In this document: positions 1 to 10,808 of the stretch, piece after piece
Layout of the letters: each line of letters begins with the position of its first letter
How positions within the stretch are numbered: position 1 is the stretch's first letter
Notes under the pieces: model-generated
What the model saw: the letters and a program-made list of their open reading frames with translations, nothing else
Database searches by the model: none
What the model was told of the DNA's origin: nothing
NCBI GenBank assembly: GCA_904066235.2
Contig: CAJFCV020000002.1
Location: 5,208,001-5,272,000 of the forward strand
DNA from: Bursaphelenchus xylophilus
Lineage: Eukaryota > Nematoda > Chromadorea > Rhabditida > Aphelenchoididae
Direction: 5' to 3'
DNA: 64,000 nucleotides
Translations under genes and position numbers: made by a program

Positions 1-5
1 CTTAC

Positions 6-1585
6 TTGACTGTCCAATCCCAGGATAGTAATCATCAAGAAGAATAAGAAAGCCCAGACTTGTTTCATCGGCAAGTTACTGGCCACTTCAGGGTAGGCCA
101 AGAAGGCCAGGCCAACGCCCGGCTTCACAATCTCAGCGATATCCTTTTGGGCAACCACTGACATGTATCCAAGGATGGAGAAGACAGCCAAGCCAGCCAG
201 GATACTGGTCGATCCATTGATAAAACACATAATCACGGCGTCACTGAAGAAATTTTGTATTAATTTAGACATTAACTCATCATGTAAAATGTGTTTGATT
301 ACTATTCATTACCGATAGCAGTTGTGGTTGAACTTGTTATGAGATCCCAATGCAATTAAAGTTCCAAAGCCTACTCCATACGAGTAAAACACTTGAGTTC
401 CGGCATCTTTCCAGACCTCTGGCTCCGAAAGTTTTGTGATATTGGGGGTCAGATAAAAGGAGATTCCGGTAAATGCCCCAGGCAATGTGAGTCCTCGGAT
501 CAAAAGCACGACAATTAAGAAGTAGGGGAAGAGGGCGCAGAAGTATACAAACTAAAGCAATTTGAATATTAGAACGACCTTTTTACCTTCCTGGCTTGAG
601 TAATACCCTTCCACAGAGCGAAATAAACGATGACCCATGCGATGGCCATGATTCCGAAGAGTTCCCATTGGATTCCACCGAAATCGGAAAGGTCGTCGCT
701 CAGCATTAGTACTCGACGTCTGAAATAAAACTTGTTTTAGATCGAGGACTTGACTGAACTCTGTTCCATCGACCTCTTACTCACTCCCAATACTGTTCTA
801 CGGAAGTCTCCGTGCTCTGCCCGTATCTGGTCAGATTGTAAACGGTTCTTTGCAGCTGAGCGCTCGTCTCTTTGCCGGTCACACATCTGTTGTCATTCCA
901 ATAGTTGTTGCAAGTCTCCCAAGGGAACGTTGAATTGAATGAAGCGATCATGTAGTAGATGGCCCACGCCGCGATCACACAGAAGTAGGAGATGCACATA
1001 AAGGCGATCACAACGTTCCCAATTCCAACGCCCTTGAAAAGCGGGCACATGGCCCAGATCTCCATGGCACCTCGTTGAAGATATTGGCCGACCGTCACCT
1101 CCATATTGAAGATGGGAACAGCAGCCAGGACGAAGAAGATGGAGTAGGCGACCAGGAAACTGCCACCTCCATTACGGAAACAGAGGTACGGAAAACGCCA
1201 GACATTGCCTGCAGGAAGGGCAATGAGTTCGATTATAACGGACGTAGCTATGCTTCGAGAGTTAATTTTATTAACCTGGTGACAAATTTAGACTAAAATT
1301 TTAATAATTTTTTGTGACGACATTGTAAATAACAAGCTTTTTTCGTTGACATCTACATTTTACAGACCCTTGGAACATCGGAAACCTACCCAATCCCACT
1401 GCATAAGCGATCATGGACATCAAGAAGTCGAACGGGCCGGACCAAGTCCCTCTGTCCACCACCTCCACTCCCAAAACCGACACTTTTCGGCCCTGAGGCG
1501 CATCCGGAGGCACTTCATTGTCCGCCGGCACCAACGCCGAGTGCTCTAGGCCGGTCCGAATCTTGGCCTCATGATCGTGGCTCAT
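6..1585 (-). CDS. SLC6 sodium-dependent neurotransmitter/amino-acid transporter (5' part, cut by window edge)
   Basis: Sodium/chloride-coupled plasma-membrane transporter. Exons on the minus strand: 1390-1585, 785-1208, 587-719, 313-551, 6-243; a GTAAG donor lies at the very edge (1-5), so the gene continues outside. The 410 visible residues are in consistent phase. Seen: TM1 motif [15 protein letters not shown], the [11 protein letters not shown] segment, a cysteine pair in extracellular loop 2 ([12 protein letters not shown]), the unwound TM6 region [18 protein letters not shown], and the TM8 Na2-site motif LGLDS. A glycine stands where monoamine carriers have aspartate in TM1, so the substrate is probably not a monoamine; GABA-, betaine- or amino-acid-type substrates fit better. 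The start is the first ATG, with an acceptor-like CCTTCAG a few bases upstream that suggests trans-splicing. The exact snf orthologue is not resolved. Confidence 0.93.
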
Positions 1586-4271
1586 TTCCCTGAAGGGCTA
1601 GCCGCAAAAGGAGAGTCAATTTGCTCTGAAAACAACGCCGCTGATAAAAGATTCCGCGATTATCAATTACAATATCGAATAAATGTTTTTTAATTCCGCC
1701 TTTTCGAAGGTGAAAGACGTAAAGACGCGCAGGAAACACTTCTTCACTCCAAAATTTATTTAAGAAAATGATGGTTAATCAAGAAATGAAACAAAAAAGG
1801 GCTCTAAAGGTTACCCAAAAAGATTTTTGGTTAATTACAGACGTTGTGTAAAGAAGTCAGGGCACATGTTTGTTCGAAGAGAGAGGCTTGAGTCACGGTC
1901 GCTGTATGAGTTGAGGAAAATATGATTACAATCATGAGCAAAGCAAACGCTTTTAATTAATCTCTACTTTTACAGATCGTATGACGTAATTAGGAAGGTG
2001 TTTTATGACCTTTGTCAAAGTTTAGTAAAGTCAGACATGGTTATGGGAGAAAACATGACCTTTGGGTTCAACTTTGAGCACTTTTTGCAGAAATAAATAT
2101 CATTAGCGAATAATTGGAGGTTATTTTAGTACATCTTGATGAAAAGTAAGCAGATTATGCCAAAATCGAGGATTCTACGAACTCTCATTAGTTCGTAAAA
2201 AACCCGCAAAAACAGCAATTTTTAGTTTCAATTTCTCATCATTCCCTATTGGATTGCAACAAAAAAAAACTGTTCTTGAAAATCTCAACTGATCTCGTAA
2301 AGTGTGAGCTCAAATTTATTTGGCATAAAAGAATAGTCCACATAAAACAGAGGAGGCTGTTATTTTTTTAAAAGTTGGACTGTCTAGACAGGCCAGATTT
2401 GAAGAAAATACAAGACTCGACTTTGAGATATTTGTTTCTTGAATATACCTATTGTACACGACAGAAAAATTATTTTGTTCAGGATTAATTAACGTGAATG
2501 TATATTTCAGCGGACTCAAAAAGGCACGGTATAAAATTTTTATGTAATTAATGGCCAACCACGATAAAATAAGCGGATCAAATTCTGCAAAAAACCGACG
2601 ATTCAACATATTCACCTTTCAAATATATTCTAAATACTTGACCAGAAAAGTATTTGGTCGTGATCAATAAAAGTAGAAATACCGTCTGATCTTTCAGCCC
2701 GGCCGTGCAAAAAACGTGGAGCTGTCTCTCCGCCGGATTAGCTGTTTACAATCCGCAGCGATTTGCAAAATACCGTCCCTTTTTTGTCACCCATCCCATA
2801 GATGTCCGGAGACAATGATCGCCGTCAAATTGTCATAAGTCCTGACCTTGTGAAGGCAGCCACACTCCGAGTGACAAAGCCTTAAATTGACGCTTGATTG
2901 GCTCCCAAATCGCCCTGATCTGGCAAGCGGATTGTTTGTTTTACACAACTTTTGCTCTTCCCTCCATAAACGGCCTGTCAAAAAAAGGGAGGGAAGCGGG
3001 CGACAGGTACCGGTCCAGGAGGGGGTTCGCCGGGAGGAAAATAAACAATTTTCGATTTTATGTGTGTTAACAGGCTTAGGTGGGCATGGGAGGGAGCGTG
3101 TGGAGTGAGGAGAGTGTCTGATAAAGGCTTTTTAATCACGATCTTTAATCATGACATCCAAAGACAAGGACAGCTGAAACACGCGGGAAAGACTTGAACA
3201 GTTGGCCTTCCGCGACTTTGGGAATGTTTCAATAGTTTCAACGGATCCTAGATTAACTACAGTATACCTAAAACCAGCAAATTTTTATTTATTGTCTACA
3301 GCAGAATTTGCAATTTGGCAATTGAAAAATCAAAAATGAGTATTACAATACAATTATTTTGAAATAAAACAGTAAAGTCCTTATCGCCCAAAGTTTGCTA
3401 CCTCATGTTCAAGTTAATTAACACTCCGGGAGACCCGGCAACAACGAACTTTCAAAAGTTAAGGTCCCCTTTCCCTAAAATCAGCTAATTTGAAAAGCAG
3501 GTCCCACTTCCGAGACTCACCTTTCTCTGTGTTTGAGTGTTTTCCCTCAAAATAATACAAAAGCGAGTACCTACTTCTACCATATTTATTTGTCAATAAA
3601 ATGGAGTCAACAGACACGAGCGCGAAAACAATTACTAAGTGCTTATACAATTTGCATCAATAACAAAAATAAGGTGGCAAGAGAGGGGTTTCAACGAACC
3701 CAACTCAGTTTCAAGGCTTCAGGACAACGGATTTGATGGAGTTAAATTTAGTGACAAGGAAAAGGAAGCTTACTGTTGGCATAGAGAGTAACATGTAGAA
3801 TAAGTTCTCGATTCTAGTACTATAATTCGACATTTACAGTAAGTAGAAAACTTTGAAAAAATTAGAATTTGAGAAGGCGAAAAAAATTCTTATACTATGG
3901 CTTTGCTAAAAGTTAAGCCTGCCAATTCTTTTTTTTGGGTTTCAATTTTAAGCACGGGAATTAATTAAGGACGTTTACATCTTCTGATTGAAAACGTTTC
4001 TTTCTCTGCATTTTTTTTTATCTTTTACAATCTTTTTGCACAAATATTTGTTAAATACCCTGGCTGCACGTAAAGATTTTTTTTCATTAGGTAATATACC
4101 TAGCACCGTATATCCAAAATTTTAAAAATCCTAAGATTCGATTTTAAAATCACTTTCTGGACGTTTACATTCAAGGACTCCATTTAAATCCATTTACAGC
4201 ACGTTATGATTTGATTACGATTACTTTTATATGTATAATTTATTCTTTTAGACAGAGTCCAATCACAAAAG
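1586..4271. other. gene-poor interval
   Basis: About 2.7 kb between the SLC6 start and the 3' end of the EGAS-type channel gene. I see AT-rich sequence with a few short open frames (for example 2316-2615 minus) that lack splice-consistent partners or recognisable domains. It probably holds the promoter of the SLC6 gene next to 1585. No RNA gene or repeat was recognised. Confidence 0.5.
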
Positions 4272-7200
4272 TTATACCGGTTTATTTTCACTGCCACTAG
4301 GCGGTTTATCTGCGGCCGGCGAAGCTGCGGATGCTGCTGGAGCCGGTGCTGGTGTTGGCGTAGCTTCAGCGGCAGCCGGAGGCGTTGCCGACGTCGCAGC
4401 TGCAGCAGTTGCCCCTTTAGACGTTTCTGTTGGTTTCGCTGATCCGGGAGTTTCTTTCCCCGGATCCACTGGTGCTACAACTGGTTCACTGCTGACTGGT
4501 TGAGGCGGAATCTCTCCTTTCTCTCCCTTCTCTGGCTTCACTTCAGCTCCAGAAGTTTGCGTTGCATCAGTTGCAATCTCGATGTTATCCTTTTCTACCA
4601 GATCCAATGACCTCACTTTTCCTGCGGGAGCTCCGTTGGACTGTTCATCTTCGTCCATGCCTCCCACATCTACCTCTTCTAAGGTCGCACTCTCATTTGT
4701 GCACATCACAAGCACACATCGATAGAAAAGGAAGGCAATTTCGATGACCGAGACGAAAGAAAATCCCATTACCGCGCCAACCAACCCACCAAAGTACGCC
4801 ATCAAGCTGTTGATCTGGAAAATGATGACAAAAGATGGGTAGGGAGAGTGGACTTTATTTTAGGAGTTTAGAGGCACTCTCTACATTATGTATCAACTTA
4901 CGGTCCATTTAGCCGACTCAGCGTACGTTGTTTGAGTGATATCAGGGAAATAAACGACAATCCTGGCATAATCATTCAACTCAGTTATACAGTTCTGGTA
5001 AGCAGTTGTATCGTTCTCCAACGAACTGCATTCAACCGGCTAAGAGGATAATAGATGGCTGCTAAATTGATCTTACCGAATCCACAAACCCCGCTCCATC
5101 CCATTGAACATCATACTGAATTCCCTCGCACTCCGTCGGACAATCACAGGTATCCCAAGTTGAAGGATCCCCTAATGCATCGGTTACATTAAACACACAA
5201 TTGGCATCGGTCAATCCGCAGGAAAGGGCGCCCTTTTTGGGCATCTGATATCGGGGATCCATACAACCACAACTTTCGTTGACTTGCACTTGGTAACAAC
5301 TCCAGAGACAGGCCTGAAAATAAGCATTGTTTGTGGAGTCTTGGAATTTAAAGATTCACAAGAGAAGAGCGCGAATCGGGGCTCAGGTTATGATTAGATT
5401 GGCGTTTCGCACTTTGAGTACTTCTTTTAAAGAGAAACTCACATCAGTCGAGTAATTTCCTTGATAAAAATATGCTTTGACATCGGAAGGCTTCTTCGTG
5501 CATGCTCCAAAATGCCCTCCAAGTCTAGTGTAGGTTGACTGTAAGGAATGTTTTGTAAATTTTATATATTGAGTCATATTTTGTTGAGCTCCTTACCTTA
5601 GACACCCTCAACACACTAATAGCTCCAGGAATTGCATCAAAACTCAGAGACTCGGCAAAGACCAGCGTATTGAATGGATGAACATACACACTCATCATGG
5701 CGATATCCAGCCAAGGAATGTACTCCTGCTCGTTGACCTTGGTCAGCATCGATAATCCATTGGTTTCTCCCGAATTCCGAAGTTTAAAAGTAAAGGCGCT
5801 TTTCTTGTGGTTGAAAGTAAAACAATTTCCGATGGTGGCGTCGGTCAAGGTGTAAAAGTTTTCTCTAAAGACAGGGATATTACAGCTTTAACAAGATGTT
5901 GGAAATAAACTTACGATGCATTGAACTCTCGTTGCTCAAAAGCTGCCCAGATTATGGTCTCCTCTAATTTCCAGCCCGCTTCAGAGAGATTCCCCATATT
6001 CAGCGTGGCAACGACATAGGCAGCCGATTTTTGGATTGCCTGAGGGTCACCAGATATTGACTCCAAGAATGCCGCAACTGAATTTGACTTGTCATCAAAG
6101 TATTGAAGGAGATTCCATATGTTGATGGCTGAAATTGGAGGCTGATCAGCAGCCGAAATAGAAAAAAATAGAAATCTATGTCTTAAATCACTAAACTAAA
6201 TAAGTTTTGGAAACGAGAACATATCATTGTGAATCTCCACACACCAATACTTTACTTACGAATGGAGCAATTCCGGCCGGCCCATTCCGCGGAACAAGTG
6301 CAAGTGTAATTCCGAAGACTATTGGTACAACTGGCTTCACTGTCCCTCGAATTGCAAATGGTCGTTGAATTTGATGTGCTGTTGGACACAGCGCAGTTAT
6401 CGGTCACTGAAAGGTTGCATGACCAATATGACGGACTTACAGTTCTCGCAATTTGTTCCATATGCGCCGTCTGGACAATCACAGTCATAGTAGCCGACAT
6501 ACGATGTGCAAGTCCCATTGTATTCACACGGATTGTCCTCACAGTAATCAATTACTGTAAAAAGTTTTATTTCTTCAAAATTCGAGACCAAACAGAAGTT
6601 TAGAATGTGCCACTTACCGCCATCACAGTACGTTCCATTGTATCCAGTCGTACAATTGCAATAAAACTCTCCGTCTGCCGTGTTTATACACTCCCCGTGC
6701 TTGCAGGGGCTTGCATTACAGGGGTCATAGTAATCACAGTCGGTGTTGTTGTATAAACTGAGGCAACCACATTCGTAATCAGTAATGTTTATATTGAAAC
6801 AAGTCCCGCCGTTGAGGCAGGGAGTATCAGCGCAGCCTTCCTTGGCTGGAAAAGGATTTACATTAAGAGCAAGACTTTTAAGGTCCAAAAATCAGAATTA
6901 GAGCCGTTAAGCCAGATCGTCCGAAAAAGGAATCCTTCAGGTTCCTCTCCTTGCTAGGACGTTGCAATTATGAATTGTCTTACTTTCACAACTGTCGCCC
7001 GAATATCCCCACGGGCAATCGCAGAGGGACCCATTGCCGTTCCACCCACACGTCCCATTATTTTTACATTCCAGGTTTCCGTGGATACAATCTACAAATA
7101 AATAATTCATACAAAGTTACAATTTTACACACAAATGGACACTCGGGATGACCTTGATGATATAGTATCAAAAAATTATGTTTACCTGAACAAATGGTTG

Positions 7201-7885
7201 ATTCCGTGTAGGCGTTACATATGTCCGACGTGGAAGACCACTCATCCGACGTCGTTGTGGAGGAGGAATTCGAACCTGTGGTTGAGAGTTGGGAAGAACT
7301 ACTGGTAAAAGATGATGTGCTGCTGGTAAATGAGGAAGCAGTTGAGGTGGTTGGGCCACATATTGTTGTTAAAGTGTCGCAATACATTACTGAAAGGAAA
7401 CATAGGGTTGAGAAAAGAGTTACCCACCCTCTTCTGTGCAATTCTCCCCGGTAAATCCTGAGTTACAAACACACCAATAATTTAGAGCACCGTTCGGAAC
7501 ACATGATGAATTATTGCCGCAGGGATTTGGGTCACATGGAGTTGGGTCTGAAAAAGAACTTTATTATCGCGACTAAATTTGCTACAGTAACCAAAATTTT
7601 ACAACAAAGTTTTTTTACAATAGAAAAGTTGTTGGAAAGTTTGGTTTTTGTTACAGTAATATAGAGGGTATAACGGTATTGTTACAGTATCCCTAAGCCC
7701 TCACCATCACAACATGTTGAATTAATCCCGGTTGGACAAGCACACAGATGACATGTAACGTTCACGGTGGTCGAGTTGACTTCATTATATTCAATACATC
7801 TACCATAAGATCCACACGAATCACAATCAGCATAAACGTTGGCAAGATAAAATATGGCCAGAGATATCACACAAGAGACAATCAT
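4272..7885 (-). CDS. EGAS-type DEG/ENaC channel with EGF-like repeats
   Basis: Predicted sodium-channel subunit of the degenerin/ENaC superfamily with an EGF-rich ectodomain, the architecture of nematode EGAS proteins. Thirteen exons: 7705-7885, 7428-7547, 7186-7389, 6984-7091, 6618-6845, 6441-6554, 6260-6406, 5915-6128, 5597-5864, 5443-5538, 5077-5313, 4902-5039, 4272-4814; they sum to 2598 nt (865 aa). Order: a hydrophobic N-terminus (residues 1-18), about six EGF-like cysteine modules interrupted by a Ser/Thr-rich mucin-like stretch (exon 3), the ASC extracellular domain with the degenerin segment CLWSCYQ...CGCMDPRYQMP, then TM2 containing the pore motif GFS, and a Pro/Ala/Thr-rich cytoplasmic tail of about 140 residues. 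No cytoplasmic HG gating motif precedes the first hydrophobic segment; an in-frame stop lies just upstream unless a further exon is spliced on. The family assignment is secure; the N-terminus is less so. Confidence 0.92.
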
Positions 7886-9389
7886 ACACTCGAAACATCC
7901 GAAAAGACTGGAAGGAATCCTAAATTAGCGAGTTCAAAAGTTGTCACCTCCGGCAAGAGGGTCTGTAGCCATAGAAATGGTGCAAGACAATTAATCTGGG
8001 TTCTGTGTCGATCTAGGGCGTTTCCCGGAAGTTTCTGAAGATGACGTTGAAGGTGGAAAGATCGGATTCTTCAAAATTTCTTTTTTTACCGTAGTTTATG
8101 TGATTTTTATACGATATTGTAACTTATTAAAGATAATATAGGTTTCCAGAAACATTTTTCTTTATTTTAAAATTTTATTAATGTAACCTGTCTTACCGTT
8201 TACGACTTGAAAAAACAAAAAAAAAGAAAAGAAAATGCACTACGCATGGTTTGACCCTTACCGTCATGGCCTCATAGAGGCTACGGAGCGTTCAGGAATA
8301 TGCGTATGCGCACCGGGCACCCGAAGGCGCCACACAGTACGCTCGATATCCGACTCGGCGGATCAGGGACGTACACACAAAAGTGCACCCTGATGACTCC
8401 ACTCAGCTCCGGACCTCAAGACGCCGCAACGCCGAGGCCGCACAGAACTCGGGTCGTTATTCCCTCTTCAAAGGCCCAACTCACTGCCACTCGACTACGA
8501 AGACACTGCGTCCCGCTCTCTTCGGGGTTCTCTTTCTTTTTTCAGGCGCTTTGCTGGGCGTTTTTTTGTAGAGTTTGCAGATTTTTGGAAGAAATTTACA
8601 CTTTAAATGGGATTTTTTGTACAGTAAGTGTAGAATATGGTTTTTGACACATAAATTACATCTTTTAATATTGTCATTTAGATATTAAAATTGCATTTTT
8701 ACTGATTTTTTACCGCTAAAACTTGTTCTTTTTTCAATTAGCGTGCTACATAAAAAAAACTCTGCACTTTTATTTGCGTCTGTTTTTTCTCAATTATGAA
8801 TTTCGGTACGTCGAAACTTTTTGAACTCAAAAAATGTTGGATTACGGTAGGAAACTTTTTTTACAATTAATGAAATAATGACGTGGAAAATGGGAATTAC
8901 AAACAATAAAGTCTATCTCCGTATGTCACGATGTATTTCAGATCCTCCCACCTAATAATTCATGTTTCTGGAAAAAGTTTAATACGGGTTTATTAACAAA
9001 AATTTTATAATCAAATTGGTTAAAAAAAACAAAGTTTAAGGGTAAACGCAGTATACAAAATCAGGTCAGAAAGAACTTTGAGGAAATATACCTTGAGGAA
9101 ATATACCTACATTTAAAATCCGTTCGATTTGGGAGTAAAATACGTTCAAAACGCATCTTTCTCTCTTCTCAAGTCTGCCTGAACAATTTCATAATTCCAC
9201 CCCCACCGTTCCAATCAACAATAAAGATAACGGCACTTCGGATTTTATTCACAAACTGGAATCGAACAAGACAGTCATGTTGGGCATATTCTCTCTCTGG
9301 CAACAAACAAAAAAAATTTATTAAAAATTTCCAAAAATTAGGTCGAACTTGATTATGTGAAGAAATATTATTAGGACAGAGATTTGCAC
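7886..9389. other. intergenic interval with a GC-rich patch
   Basis: About 1.5 kb upstream of the EGAS-type gene. Positions 8260-8550 are clearly richer in G and C than the flanks and may be promoter or 5' untranslated sequence; the open frames there show no domain or splice support. The rest is AT-rich and I see nothing else in it. Confidence 0.45.
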
Positions 9390-9611
9390 TTATTCCATCG
9401 AATTCTGATTGGCCAAGAGTCGTTGAAGTGCTTGATTCCGCGACCAGAAAGCCCGTAGTCGACCAAAAGTCGGGAAATTGTCGGCTCGAGCGGCTCTCTT
9501 AAATCCCTCTTCCCGACGCTCCTCACGATACAATGGGAGCTCTTGGAGAACGAAGGATTCCACCAACACGGTCATTGAGACCAACAGAATGCAGAATGTA
9601 AAGGTTCTCAT
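9390..9611 (-). CDS. small secreted peptide, possible neuropeptide precursor (73 aa)
   Basis: Single-exon frame of 73 residues. Residues 1-20 form a good signal peptide (MRTFTFCILLVSMTVLVESF). A dibasic KR sits near residue 39 and could be cleaved by a prohormone convertase, leaving a C-terminal peptide of about 34 residues containing NFPTFGRLRAFWSRN. There are no cysteines after the signal, so it is not insulin- or defensin-like. An acceptor-like CATCCCAG lies six bases before the ATG, which supports the start and suggests trans-splicing. No known peptide family is recognised, so a hormone role is inference from the layout alone. It could be another short secreted protein. Confidence 0.6.
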   Translation of the reverse strand: MRTFTFCILLVSMTVLVESFVLQELPLYREERREEGFKRAARADNFPTFGRLRAFWSRNQALQRLLANQNSME

Positions 9612-10808
9612 GACTGACTGGGATGAGGGGTGGGGAGAAAGGGGTAACCTGTGAGCTGAGCATGATTAATATAATTATTGTTCAAAAGTTTTTGAAGTGT
9701 CACGAAATGTACAAACTAAACGCTATAAATTTACTCGAAATTGAGACAAGGGAAGGTTGGGATTAAAATTAACGGTAATTATATAGCTTAAGGCCATAAA
9801 AACATGTTACACCTCACTAAACTGTAATCAAATCTAATAAATTACAGAAACATCCGTCACTTTGTAAACGAAGTGACCTAACCCACTAAGCATAAAGTAA
9901 AACGGCTACCTTTAATTAAAATACCAATCCGTGCACCCAAATTATCCTTGCATTCCTTTGCATGCCCGAAACTTATTAGACAGCATGCTTGAGTTGGTCA
10001 TATGAATGAGAAACCCCTTGATGACTACCATTAAAAAGGCGGATGCCGTCATAACAGGCCCGTTATGTCATCCGGAGACTCCCGATCAGCAGTTAATTCT
10101 GCTCTGTGGTATAATTGAGCCATTAGAGTCCGGTCTGGGAATTGTACTCGAGTAAAGACCGTATTTTGAGAAACTGCGCTCTAATAATGTTAATCGAACA
10201 AAAATAACGTACTAAGCCGCTTCACGTTGTTGTAGGGACCATACGAAAAAGTAATTTTAGAAATTTGACTATTAAATATAATACATATTTGTTTGTAAAT
10301 AGAAACAGATGTGTGAACTTGTTTTGTTCAAAGATTTCATCAAAGTTTCATCGAGAATTACGGTAAATAAACAACGCAAAACGGAGGCGAAATACGATAG
10401 ATTACATCAACAGTCAGCTGAGACATTAGTTTAGAGATCTACAGGGACCTAAGCAATTCTAATATCCTATTGAGGCAATTGTAAAATATGATAGAAAATA
10501 CCGTATCTAAGCCTCTGAACAAGGTGCTGACATGTTCTCCCAGCCATCCGTGCCCATAAATGAACACTGCTCATGAAGCCGAGGCCATCCCAATAAACAT
10601 GCCCTGCGGCATCCCACCTTTCCCATCGCCATTTATCCGTCCGTATAATCAAAATGAATGTAAATTCAGCGACAGCCCGTATTTATTACCTTCGACAAAA
10701 CGGTTGAATGAACAAAACAAACCGGCCAACGTTATGTGAAATCGATGCAATCCCCCGGACAGACAGGCTTGGCCATCGCCAAGTGATGTGATAATGGTAA
10801 AAATAGTT
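9612..10808. other. intergenic interval
   Basis: About 1.2 kb between the channel gene 3' end and the small peptide gene start. No supported gene, RNA or repeat was seen. The stretch near 9612-9700 probably includes the peptide promoter. Confidence 0.45.
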
